64,000 nucleotides of DNA from Pedobacter deserti. Lineage in GTDB: Bacteria > Bacteroidota > Bacteroidia > Sphingobacteriales > Sphingobacteriaceae. The stretch lies in assembly GCF_024436415.1 (NCBI RefSeq), contig NZ_JAFMZQ010000001.1, positions 1-64,000 of the forward strand. Reading direction: 5' to 3'. Both the position numbers and the translations under genes were made by a program. The notes under the pieces were generated by a model. It searched no databases, was not told the origin of the DNA, and saw nothing but the letters and a program-made list of their open reading frames with translations. Of this stretch, positions 27,208-35,327 are shown in pieces; the first letter of the stretch is position 1; each line of letters begins with the position of its first letter.

Positions 27208-28377
27208 TTACCACTGTCGCACTTGACCATTCTCTACCAGCAGCACCGCAGAAAACACCCGGTCGGGGTCTAATGCTGCTGCCGTCTGCGTTATGACCCT
27301 TTTATCGCGCTTTACCCGCTTGTTGAACAGCGTTTTTCCCTGATATGTCACTTTCACCTTTTTATCGAGGTTTAGCAGTTCATCGTTCAGGTAGATCAGC
27401 AAAGCCGGGTGTGTATTGTGTTCGATCTGTACCGTATTCCCCGAAACAGAAACCGTAGCCAGAGCGCCGGCTTTTCCCTTTCCGCGTGGTGCGCCCAGCC
27501 AGTAAAACTGATCGCGCAGCACATCATCCTGCTGCCAGGACACCCGCGAAGGCAAAGTTTTTCTGCGGAAAGAAGCCAGCCATGGCATGGCAACTGTATC
27601 CTTTCTGTTCATCCAATGCGGCATATCCGGATAAATCTCCACCTCATGGATAAAATCTCCCGGATTGGCTGCAGCCAGGCTATCCAGTTTTTTGCCCCAT
27701 ACCGCGGCCAGCTCATTACGCTTGTAAGCCGCGTCTTTACCACCCATGTAGATGGCAAAAGGCAGGTTGCGGAGATTAATGGCCGCAGCGTCGCCGGGGT
27801 GACCCGCCATCATGGCTGCAGCAGCCCAGTAGGGCGCTAAGCGAGGGGCAAGCTGAAAAGTGCCGTCGCCCCCCGCCGAATAACCCGTAATATAAATCTT
27901 ATTCGGATTTACGTCCTCCATTAGCATCGCCGCCTTAATCACTTCCGTAAACAGGGTGTCTATATGCTCCTGATGCCACAGGTTCCAGGTATCTGTAGGT
28001 GCCCTTGGTGCCAGATAGATACCCTCTTTCGGGGTATACAGCCCAATTTGATTCTTCCACTGCTGATCATTGGCTGCAGCGGTAGTGCCCCCACCCCCAT
28101 GCATCGAGATATAAAGGCTCCGCCCATCCGCAGGCTTCTCGCCCAATACCCGGTACTGAAACTTAAGGGTATATTCCCCATTGCGTGCCACCTTCTGTTG
28201 CCACACAGATGCCAGATGCACCTTCTGAAGCGCCCGCTGCTTCTCCAGCTCGGCCGCGGCGAACTGCTCCGCCTCGCCTTTTTTAAGTTGAGCAAGCAGG
28301 CTTATCGGAGACAGCGAAAACAACATCACTATGGCCACGCACAGGCACGGCAAGGAGGAAATACGGAAAGACATCAT
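27208..28377 (-). CDS. Secreted alpha/beta hydrolase, esterase/PHB-depolymerase-like
   Basis: 389 residues with a signal peptide (about 1-29). The alpha/beta-hydrolase core has the oxyanion stretch MHGGGGTT and the nucleophile elbow GYSAGG, and a PHWM segment may hold the catalytic histidine. The last 100 residues form a separate beta-rich domain (from about 290). Similar proteins are annotated as feruloyl-esterase or polyhydroxybutyrate-depolymerase-like; the substrate cannot be read from sequence. It is preceded by the DUF6266 pair, 45 bases away on the same strand. Confidence 0.8.
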   Translation of the reverse strand: MMSFRISSLPCLCVAIVMLFSLSPISLLAQLKKGEAEQFAAAELEKQRALQKVHLASVWQQKVARNGEYTLKFQYRVLGEKPADGRSLYISMHGGGGTTAAANDQQWKNQIGLYTPKEGIYLAPRAPTDTWNLWHQEHIDTLFTEVIKAAMLMEDVNPNKIYITGYSAGGDGTFQLAPRLAPYWAAAAMMAGHPGDAAAINLRNLPFAIYMGGKDAAYKRNELAAVWGKKLDSLAAANPGDFIHEVEIYPDMPHWMNRKDTVAMPWLASFRRKTLPSRVSWQQDDVLRDQFYWLGAPRGKGKAGALATVSVSGNTVQIEHNTHPALLIYLNDELLNLDKKVKVTYQGKTLFNKRVKRDKRVITQTAAALDPDRVFSAVLLVENGQVRQW

Positions 28378-28422
28378 ACGAGCTGGAGTTTAATGGCCTA
28401 AAATAAACAATTAAAGCCCGTA

Positions 28423-29067
28423 TTATAAAATCAAAGCACCGGCATATACCGTGTCGCCCGTCCTTCCACCGTCCGCGGAATCAAAGTTCATGTAACAATG
28501 CAGGGTAAAGCCCGCAAGGTACCGTGGCACCAGCACGTCGCAAGCACAGGCACGACGGTTTACCACATGAACACTGCTGACTCCTGCATTCCTTTCCGGA
28601 GAATAAATCAGGAAAGTACCCCGGTCGGCATACTGGCAGTTGGGCGACTGCGGCTGCGCTGCCCAGGTAAACCTGAGCTTGCGCATATGACCGGTACCCT
28701 CATCGGCCAGCGCCGTAACCTGCACCCCGCAGGGTATGGACACCGGTCCGCGACTGTAAACCAGCCGTGTATAATCCAGATAGTCTTCCTTGAAAACCCG
28801 CGGGTAGTTGTAAGAAAACGCCGTGCCTATTATCTCTTTGCCCTTGGCGGCCGACTTAAAACCCGCCGCAACCAGATCGGCATTCCTATGAAGAAAACGG
28901 CCTAATTCCGCGAAACGTTCCTGTTGCTCAAGCTGTATTTCGGTGGGTTTCGCTTTACTCCGCTTATGAAGCCCGGTCATAACATTTCTGCGCTTGCCAC
29001 GGCGACCGATCACCACTCCAGCCTTTTTAAAAAAAGTGCCGAGCAATCCATTATTTACAATAGCCAT
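28423..29067 (-). CDS. DUF6266 family protein (downstream copy)
   Basis: 214 residues from the ATG at 29067; a longer frame adds 35 residues that run into the preceding gene and show no homology. The short N-terminal motif (IVNNGLLGTFFKKAGVVIGR) matches the start of the upstream paralogue, and the rest is beta-rich with a final aromatic strand pattern. Cysteine-rich spots (RRACACD) are unusual among its neighbours. DUF6266 is a Bacteroidota family of unknown function. It starts four bases after the upstream copy ends. Confidence 0.75.
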   Translation of the reverse strand: MAIVNNGLLGTFFKKAGVVIGRRGKRRNVMTGLHKRSKAKPTEIQLEQQERFAELGRFLHRNADLVAAGFKSAAKGKEIIGTAFSYNYPRVFKEDYLDYTRLVYSRGPVSIPCGVQVTALADEGTGHMRKLRFTWAAQPQSPNCQYADRGTFLIYSPERNAGVSSVHVVNRRACACDVLVPRYLAGFTLHCYMNFDSADGGRTGDTVYAGALIL

Positions 29068-29071
29068 GTGC

Positions 29072-29710
29072 TTACAGATTAAAGTTACCCAGATACGTGC
29101 TATTGGCCGTCGCCTTACGGTCGGCCGATACGAACGATATATACACTTCCATATAGCTTCCCTGAAGTGCATCCGGAATCACCAGCAGATCTCTGCCCGC
29201 TTCACGCCTGTTCCCGAACAAACTGAGATAGCTACCCTCTGTTTCAGGAAAGTACGCCAGCATCATGACCTGGTCCGAACTGCGCTCCCAGGAGAGTTCT
29301 GTATCTGCGGCCCAGCTGAATTCCAGTCCGGCAGACACCTGCATCACTGCCGGATCCTGCGCAGGTAAAAGCGTACCCTGACTGACCCTCAGCCGATCGT
29401 AAGCGACCGTAGCATTCGGATAATCTCCCTGAAGGGCATTCCTGCGGTTGTAGCTCATCGCTTCATTAAAACAATTTAAATCTTTCCCTACAATCTCCGG
29501 CGCAAAGCCCACGTTAATAAACGGAAGCAGTTTGCTCAGGAGCGGACTCATTAGCTCTACCTGCTGTCGCGATGCCAACTGCTTTTCCGTCGGCGGATTT
29601 AAATTCACCCCTATTGTCCGTGCAATATTTTTTCCCTTCCGGGTATAGTAGACCAAATTGCCTACCTTCCCGGTTACCTCCCCGTGGAGGCCATTTTTAA
29701 TAATACCCAT
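29072..29710 (-). CDS. DUF6266 family protein (upstream copy)
   Basis: 212 residues. It begins GIIKNGLHGEVTGKVGNLVYY, the short N-terminal motif typical of DUF6266, followed by a helical middle and a beta-rich C-terminus with FVSADRKATANSTYLG near the end. No signal peptide or membrane helix. It forms a tandem pair with the next gene; the two proteins are clearly diverged, so the duplication is old or each has its own role. A candidate promoter lies at 29759-29790. Confidence 0.78.
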   Translation of the reverse strand: MGIIKNGLHGEVTGKVGNLVYYTRKGKNIARTIGVNLNPPTEKQLASRQQVELMSPLLSKLLPFINVGFAPEIVGKDLNCFNEAMSYNRRNALQGDYPNATVAYDRLRVSQGTLLPAQDPAVMQVSAGLEFSWAADTELSWERSSDQVMMLAYFPETEGSYLSLFGNRREAGRDLLVIPDALQGSYMEVYISFVSADRKATANSTYLGNFNL

Positions 29711-29758
29711 GGTTTTTTTAATAGATTGTTAATTTCCCACAATACTGGGGATTTTTGG

Positions 29759-29790
29759 TAAATATAACCAAAAAGCCTTTAACTGGCCAA
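29759..29790 (-). promoter_or_regulatory. Candidate promoter of the DUF6266 pair
   Basis: On the minus strand TTG (29788-29790), a 21-base spacer and TATATTTA (29759-29766) resemble the Bacteroidota consensus, with one mismatch at the end of the -7 box. It lies about 50 bases upstream of the first DUF6266 start. Confidence 0.4.
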
Positions 29791-29868
29791 GTACATGTTC
29801 GGGAAAATTAAAAATATTCTTTTGATAATCAACAATAAAACCTCCGACCTACATGACCATTGCGTTAT

Positions 29869-29920
29869 GTTTGGGAGGGGTTTGGAATACCCCCTGGGGT
29901 ATATCAAACCCCTCCCAAAC
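29869..29920. repeat. 52-base near-perfect palindrome
   Basis: GTTTGGGAGGGGTTTG (29869-29884) is the exact reverse complement of 29905-29920, a 16-bp outer stem. Inside it ATACCCC (29887-29893) pairs with GGGGTAT (29896-29902) around a 2-base tip, separated from the outer stem by one 2x2 mismatch. It sits between two divergent genes, so it is not a terminator for either. A palindromic interspersed repeat, an operator or a cruciform are possible. Confidence 0.8.
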
Positions 29921-30051
29921 CCCAGCCAATCATAAATCAATTCTCCTGATATAAGAAGCTTTATAAATAGTTACGATATAAAATTGCCGTGCTTATCCCG
30001 AACAAGGAGAGCACTGTGGTAAATGCAATGAAATTCCTACATTCGGGTAAG

Positions 30052-30729
30052 ATGAAGAAACTGGTAGTATTAACGGGCGCTGGCATCAGCGCAGAAAGCG
30101 GATTAAAAACGTTCAGAGACTCTGACGGGCTGTGGGAAGGCTACGACATTGAAGAAGTAGCTACGCCCGAAGGCTGGAGGCGAAATCCGGAACTGGTACA
30201 GCGTTTTTATAACGAGCGGCGCAAATCGGTGCTGGAGGCGCAACCGAATGCCGCGCATCTGGCCCTGGCCGCAATGCAGGAGCATTTTGAGGTACAGATT
30301 ATTACACAGAATATTGACGACCTGCACGAGCGCGCGGGCTCAAAAAATGTATTGCATCTTCACGGACTCATCACCATGTCGCAGTCGGACGCCGATGCCA
30401 GCCTGACTTACCCTATTGATGGCTGGGAAATTAAGATGACCGACCTGTGTGAATACGGCAAGCCCTTGCGCCCGCATGTCGTTTGGTTTAGCGAAAACGT
30501 CCCTAACCTCCTGCCTGCAGCGGAACTATGCGCCGAGGCCGACGTTTTTGCTGTGATCGGCACATCACTGGCGGTGTACCCGGCAGCGGGACTTACCGAC
30601 TATGTGCCTTATGATATCCCTAAATATGTGGTCGACCGCAAAGTACCTTACATTAGCGGCGACTATATCAAGATTGAAGCTCCGGCGACCGTTGGTGTTC
30701 CGCGACTGGCGGAGTTACTGCTTTCGTAG
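30052..30729 (+). CDS. Sir2-type NAD-dependent deacylase without zinc cysteines
   Basis: 225 residues from the ATG at 30052 (a further ATG lies at 30028). NAD-binding GAGISAESG starts at residue 9, TQNIDDLH follows, and the catalytic His is His104. Tyr53 and Arg56 (YNERR) match the Tyr/Arg pair of SIRT5/CobB-type deacylases, so desuccinylase or demalonylase activity is likely besides deacetylation. The zinc ribbon is gone: of the usual four cysteines only Cys133 remains. Such zinc-free sirtuins occur in Bacteroidota. The gene's end overlaps the convergent polyamine operon by 62 bases. Confidence 0.88.
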   Translation: MKKLVVLTGAGISAESGLKTFRDSDGLWEGYDIEEVATPEGWRRNPELVQRFYNERRKSVLEAQPNAAHLALAAMQEHFEVQIITQNIDDLHERAGSKNVLHLHGLITMSQSDADASLTYPIDGWEIKMTDLCEYGKPLRPHVVWFSENVPNLLPAAELCAEADVFAVIGTSLAVYPAAGLTDYVPYDIPKYVVDRKVPYISGDYIKIEAPATVGVPRLAELLLS

Positions 30730-31774
30730 CTCTGGATTTTTTCCAAATAAAGCCGTCTAGAACATAGTGTGTCATTTGCGGCAGGGCCAGAAGGGGAACA
30801 AGCAGTGCCAGCACATCCTTTTCATGTATAGCGGGAAGAAAGGAAAATATCCCGAATACCGATGCGTTTTCCCGCCAAACAAATCCGTCCCACAAACCTT
30901 CCTCTAAATAAGCGAATAAAATAATTGAGCCGATAAAGAACAGTAAGCCGTACCGTGTGGAGGTCGCGTTCTGTAAAGGGCCCGATTCTGAGCGGGGCCT
31001 GACTTTTTGTTTCTCAAAAAACCATATAAGCGCCATGTAGGGAATTCCATGAGATATTACGTTGAGCATTGTAAAGGCCATATCGCCATTAAAATAGACG
31101 ATACCAAAGTACCAGGAAAGAAAAGTTCCTGCTATGACAAGATTTCGGGGAATATTGATTTCCGAATACCGAAAGATAATGAGGCCCTCCTTTAAAAAAT
31201 AAATCAGGATGACCGCAAGATATAAGACAAAAGAGATTTCCCGCAATGGGGCGGAGTTGAAATACAGGAAGTCGCCGGCGATAAACCAGTTGAAGTTGCG
31301 GTCGGCCGACAGATGCCAATAAAGCAGCGGATAAAGGGTGGCTGTATAAATTGCCACCTTGTCGACCGCCTCAAAGAACATTCCATTGTTTTCCTTTCTG
31401 GAATAAAGGCGCATGATGCCATACTGCTGGCGTACAAAGTGAAAGACCGCAAGGTAGGCGAGAATCCGCCAAAACCACATATCATTTGCATGATAAAGCA
31501 GCACAGCCATAACATAGCAAGCCAAAGGAACGGTAAGGAGCAGGTTTCGCCTGGTGCCCATGCCAGCGGGGTTAAAGTAAGTGCGGTATAGTGTTGAATA
31601 AACATGAGCCACGTCGATAAACACCACCAGGATTACCCAATAAAGCACCGGCATACCTGCCGCGTTTTGAAATTTTGCTGGCATAAGGCTTACAATAAGC
31701 AGCGACAAAAAGGGTGGCGACAATATAAAGATACTGTCGGACAACGGCGAGTTGAGCCATGGCTGCTTAGGCAT
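30668..31774 (-). CDS. Polytopic membrane protein, last gene of the polyamine-type operon
   Basis: 368 residues from the ATG at 31774, with about ten hydrophobic helices. I do not recognise the family. Histidines in or near the helices stand out: DVAHVY, VFHFVRQQYG, VISHGIPY and MTHYVLDG. This pattern could suit a heme- or metal-bearing membrane enzyme or a lipid-active protein, but that is speculation. Its start overlaps the stop of the flavoprotein gene by eight bases, so it belongs to the operon. Its 3' end overlaps the convergent sirtuin gene. Confidence 0.7.
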   Translation of the reverse strand: MPKQPWLNSPLSDSIFILSPPFLSLLIVSLMPAKFQNAAGMPVLYWVILVVFIDVAHVYSTLYRTYFNPAGMGTRRNLLLTVPLACYVMAVLLYHANDMWFWRILAYLAVFHFVRQQYGIMRLYSRKENNGMFFEAVDKVAIYTATLYPLLYWHLSADRNFNWFIAGDFLYFNSAPLREISFVLYLAVILIYFLKEGLIIFRYSEINIPRNLVIAGTFLSWYFGIVYFNGDMAFTMLNVISHGIPYMALIWFFEKQKVRPRSESGPLQNATSTRYGLLFFIGSIILFAYLEEGLWDGFVWRENASVFGIFSFLPAIHEKDVLALLVPLLALPQMTHYVLDGFIWKKSRATKAVTPPVAEHQRSPELQS

Positions 31775-33395
31775 TTCGTGTAGCCAACAGCTCCTTCGCT
31801 GCGCGTATTCCCTGATGAAATCCCTCCTCAAACAAGGAAATCCCGCTCAGGTCGGTGTGACCAAAAAAAACTTTTCCGCCAATATGCTGCCTTGCTTTCC
31901 GGCGATCTTCTCCCCAGATGTAGCCCGTGGTCGGACTCACCATACCATGGCCCCACACCCAAACATCTATCCGCATTATCAAGCGAGTAATACCGGGGTG
32001 CATGTATTCCATTTCCGGTATAATTATGTCCAGCCACTGCTCGTATGTCCGCGCGTATGCCGCAAGGCGGGCTACGCGTGGACTTTGCTTGCATAAGGGC
32101 AGATAAAACGTCAGCACCTTTGGTCCGGCAGACATACCGGGCTGCTGATGTCCGGCGTATACATAGCCGACGGAGGGCTTACCAAACGGCACATTGTCCC
32201 ACGACGGCGGACCGGATGGCAGATCCTGAACAGTAATGTTGGCGACCATCCAGGGTGCATAGGTGATCTTAGCCGCATCGAAGGGCCGGGATATTCCTTC
32301 GAGAATACGGTTATTTACAAACTGCGGCGTTGCCATGATGACTTGATCAGCTATTATGTTGACCGTGCTGGCTGTTTTAAGGTCATACACGAGGGCTTGC
32401 ACCTTGCCATCAGTCCCGAAGCTTATCTTGTGGGTCATAAACGACGTTTTGATATGCTTATCAAGCTTTTCACGTAGTTTACGGATCAGCCAGCCGTTTC
32501 CCTCCGGCCAGGTGAGTACAGCTCCCTGATCGGCATTGGCCGCGCGGCCCTTGTGACCCGAAAAGTAATTCAGCCCGGCCCAAGCAGATATATGATCCAA
32601 GGTAAGACCGTAGTCGTCTTTACAGCAATACTCGAGGTACCACAGAAGATACGGCGATTGGTAGCCTTCCCGTTTGAGATAATCTGCAAAGGAAATGGTA
32701 TCGAGCTTACGAAAGGCCGGATCATCAGACGACTGGTCTACCGGTATATAAAATGCATATTTGCCGTCTGATCCCCGTGCATCCCGAAGCTGGTCGGCCA
32801 GATTTAAAAACTTATTTATCTCTAAGGTATCGCCTGGATTCACACCGAAGCGCGGAATCAGTCCATCCTGCCATTGCCCGTTAATAAGCAACCGCTCTTC
32901 AGGATCGAAACAAAGGTAAAATTCGTTATATAAAGGCAGACCGTTCTGATAGCCGGTGATAACACCCGACTCTTCCAGAAATTGCAGCAGTTCTTGATCG
33001 TCATTATTGGCAATGGTGATGTAGTGCGCGCCGAGGGGATAACGAGAAACACGGTTCTGCTGATGATGGGCATTGCCGCCAACGTGATCTTCAAGTTCCA
33101 GGATTACAAAGTTTGACATCCCCTGCTTCTGGAGCCAGCGCCCTGCGGAAAGACCGGATACGCCCGCTCCAACTACGAGGACATCGACCTCCTGACTTCC
33201 TGTGGCGGGGGGCAACGGCGACTTGTCCCGGAGCATGTGACCCGCACGGGCATCGGGCCCGCCCAAGCCTCCGGAAATATGCTTATATTTTTGTGTCTGT
33301 CCTGTGATCTTGCCCATGCAGCCGTTGAGCATTACCGCGCCAACAGCCAGGGCGGCTTGCATCAAGAATCTTTTTCTGCTGATCGGCTCCCTCAT
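31767..33395 (-). CDS. Lipoprotein FAD-dependent amine-oxidase-like enzyme
   Basis: 542 residues from the ATG at 33395. The N-terminus has a Tat-like SRKRFL followed by a hydrophobic stretch and a lipobox (LNGC), so it should be exported, perhaps folded with FAD, and lipid-anchored. The dinucleotide-binding VVGAGVSGLSAG follows at about residues 75-87, then an FAD-linked amine oxidase-type body (GGNAHHQ, PLGAHYI) and a C-terminal FFGHTDLSG segment closing the flavin site. Polyamine or related amine oxidation is the natural guess from context. It starts one base after the SpeE-like gene ends. Confidence 0.82.
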   Translation of the reverse strand: MREPISRKRFLMQAALAVGAVMLNGCMGKITGQTQKYKHISGGLGGPDARAGHMLRDKSPLPPATGSQEVDVLVVGAGVSGLSAGRWLQKQGMSNFVILELEDHVGGNAHHQQNRVSRYPLGAHYITIANNDDQELLQFLEESGVITGYQNGLPLYNEFYLCFDPEERLLINGQWQDGLIPRFGVNPGDTLEINKFLNLADQLRDARGSDGKYAFYIPVDQSSDDPAFRKLDTISFADYLKREGYQSPYLLWYLEYCCKDDYGLTLDHISAWAGLNYFSGHKGRAANADQGAVLTWPEGNGWLIRKLREKLDKHIKTSFMTHKISFGTDGKVQALVYDLKTASTVNIIADQVIMATPQFVNNRILEGISRPFDAAKITYAPWMVANITVQDLPSGPPSWDNVPFGKPSVGYVYAGHQQPGMSAGPKVLTFYLPLCKQSPRVARLAAYARTYEQWLDIIIPEMEYMHPGITRLIMRIDVWVWGHGMVSPTTGYIWGEDRRKARQHIGGKVFFGHTDLSGISLFEEGFHQGIRAAKELLATRNA

Positions 33396-33396
33396 T

Positions 33397-34911
33397 TTAC
33401 TGATAGGTAACGGCGCCCCATTCTTCTTCAAAATATTTGACAAGGGCCTGGTTGTTCAATTTATTTACATCCGTTTGCACTTTTTTCATGTCATCAGGAA
33501 AATGCATCATCTGTGCAAGTGTAGAAGTCGACACAAACCGCAGATTTGGGGGAAACGCTGAGGGTAGCCTATATGCTGGCTGCATGGTGGCAAGAATGTA
33601 TCCCCATTCGCCGAAAGAAGGAACGTAGTTATGATATGGAACAGTAAAAAAACCAACGGACCGCAGGGTCTCGTCGATGCACCAGAATGATTTCGGGGCT
33701 ACGTAGGGCGAGGTTGACTGCACTACAACCGCCGCGTTCGGTGCAGCCACGTTACGGAGCTCCCTGTAGAAAGTGTTGGTGTATAATTTACCTACGGCGT
33801 AGTTGGAAGGATCTGGGAAGTCGACGACTATAAAATCATATTTTTTTGCGGCTGATCTGATCCAGGTAAACGCATCACCATTGACTACGGTAACGCGGGG
33901 CGACAACAGCGATGACTGGTTCAGTTCAGTGAGCATCAAATTTGACCGAAACAAGGATGTCATGCCGGGATCGAGATCTACGAGGGTGATATCTTCCACG
34001 TTGGGATACTTAAGTATTTCACGCACGGCCAGTCCGTCGCCTCCGCCCATTACCAGAACATGCCTCGCCTGCGGTAAGGCTGCCAGTCCGGGGTGAACAA
34101 GCGCCTCATGATAGCGGTACTCGTCGTCGGCACTGAACTGAAGATTTCCATTCAGGTAAAGTTTTAAAACTTTACCGCGTTTAGTGAGTACAATACGCTG
34201 ATAAGAAGTGCTTTTTGAATAAATAATGGTGTCGTTATAGCTCAGACTCTCTGCATAACTGGTTATCTGCGCAGCCATTACAAAACCCGCCAGCAACGCA
34301 AGCAGAGAAACCACAGATGCGGTTTTAAGATAACCCGGTCGGCTTATCTCTTTCTGAAATGCAAAACATACCAGTAAGGCGACGCCTACATTCAGCATGC
34401 CAAAGAGAAATGATGTTTTCACCAGTCCGAGATATGGTATAAGCAGCAGCGGAAAAATAATGGATGCAAGCAGCGCTCCAATGTAATCGAAAGTAAAAAC
34501 GCGGGAAACCAGGTCTTTAAATTCATACCGGTCTTTGAGAATTCGCATAAGCAGTGGTATCTCGAGCCCTACAAGTATTCCGGTAATACCCACGAGGCTG
34601 TACAGGATAATTCGGAAGGAGGCCGCACTCTCAAAAACCAGGTAAAGGATGCTGGAACTGACGCCGCCAACCAGACCTACCAAAATTTCAATCTGGATAA
34701 ACCAGAATAGGATATTCTTCTCGAAATACCTGGACATCCATGATCCGATGCCCATGGAAAAAAGATAAAGCCCGATGATGATGGAAAACTGGGTAACGGA
34801 ATCTCCCAGCAGGTAACTGGCCAGTGTACCGGCGATTAACTCATAGATGAGTCCGCAGGTGGCAACAACGAATACGGACAGCAGTAATAATATGGGTAGT
34901 TTATTACTCAT
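33397..34911 (-). CDS. Membrane-bound spermidine synthase-like aminopropyltransferase
   Basis: 504 residues. Seven hydrophobic helices fill about residues 6-217, and the rest is a SpeE domain with the SAM-type GGGDGLAVRE motif, the acidic VDLDP, NGDAFTW, and the VDFPDPSN active-site loop. Spermidine synthases transfer an aminopropyl group from decarboxylated AdoMet to a diamine. Positive residues concentrate in the loops after helices 2, 4 and 6, which by the positive-inside rule puts the N-terminus inside and the catalytic domain outside the cytoplasm. Fifth gene of the operon, 11 bases after the DUF350 gene. Confidence 0.9.
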   Translation of the reverse strand: MSNKLPILLLLSVFVVATCGLIYELIAGTLASYLLGDSVTQFSIIIGLYLFSMGIGSWMSRYFEKNILFWFIQIEILVGLVGGVSSSILYLVFESAASFRIILYSLVGITGILVGLEIPLLMRILKDRYEFKDLVSRVFTFDYIGALLASIIFPLLLIPYLGLVKTSFLFGMLNVGVALLVCFAFQKEISRPGYLKTASVVSLLALLAGFVMAAQITSYAESLSYNDTIIYSKSTSYQRIVLTKRGKVLKLYLNGNLQFSADDEYRYHEALVHPGLAALPQARHVLVMGGGDGLAVREILKYPNVEDITLVDLDPGMTSLFRSNLMLTELNQSSLLSPRVTVVNGDAFTWIRSAAKKYDFIVVDFPDPSNYAVGKLYTNTFYRELRNVAAPNAAVVVQSTSPYVAPKSFWCIDETLRSVGFFTVPYHNYVPSFGEWGYILATMQPAYRLPSAFPPNLRFVSTSTLAQMMHFPDDMKKVQTDVNKLNNQALVKYFEEEWGAVTYQ

Positions 34912-34922
34912 TGTTAACCTGG

Positions 34923-35147
34923 CTATCCATGGATAGATGAGCTTACAATCATCGCTATCGCTATAATAAACGCTGCAAAAACAACAGCCAGTGCCATATT
35001 CCGCTTCTCAAGAATTTCTTTCCAGAGATTCTCAGGGGTGATCTTTTCAATGATCCAGAATGAAATAAGCAGGATAAAGATACCAAGGAATGAGTACAGC
35101 ACTGAGGCTACTACATATTTGATGTTAATTAATTCGTATAAGCTCAT
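34923..35147 (-). CDS. DUF350 (YjfL-like) small membrane protein
   Basis: 74 residues with two hydrophobic helices (about 10-32 and 50-70) joined by a short charged loop (EKITPENLWKEI). The fold matches DUF350, normally present as one or two copies of a two- to four-helix unit; this one is a single unit. DUF350 genes travel with aminopropyltransferase, SpeD-like and DUF4178 genes in several phyla, and with yjf-type envelope-stress loci. Function unknown, perhaps a membrane scaffold or channel for the neighbouring enzymes. It starts nine bases after the small-protein gene. Confidence 0.85.
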   Translation of the reverse strand: MSLYELINIKYVVASVLYSFLGIFILLISFWIIEKITPENLWKEILEKRNMALAVVFAAFIIAIAMIVSSSIHG

Positions 35148-35156
35148 ATTTTATAA

Positions 35157-35327
35157 TTATTTATGATGAAACCTGTTTCCGTGTCCATATGTCCGGACGC
35201 TGCTGGGTTCGCTGTTTCGCCGGAGATTTTCCTGCCAGGCCGCCCGCCCCACATAGGAGGCGTAGACATAGGATACCACAACCATGGCGATGAAAACAAT
35301 GTAAATGTATTTTATAGTCAACTTCAT
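35157..35327 (-). CDS. Small 56-residue single-TM protein
   Basis: A short open frame between the DUF4178 and DUF350 genes. It begins with ATG at 35327 that overlaps the DUF4178 stop by one base (TAATG) and ends with TAA at 35157-35159, nine bases before DUF350. The protein is MKLTIKYIYIVFIAMVVVSY for its first 20 residues: one transmembrane helix (about 5-24), then a basic tail rich in Arg, Asn, Gly and His. The overlap and position argue strongly that it is real. It may be a membrane anchor or regulator within the system; no known family is recognised. Confidence 0.75.
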   Translation of the reverse strand: MKLTIKYIYIVFIAMVVVSYVYASYVGRAAWQENLRRNSEPSSVRTYGHGNRFHHK

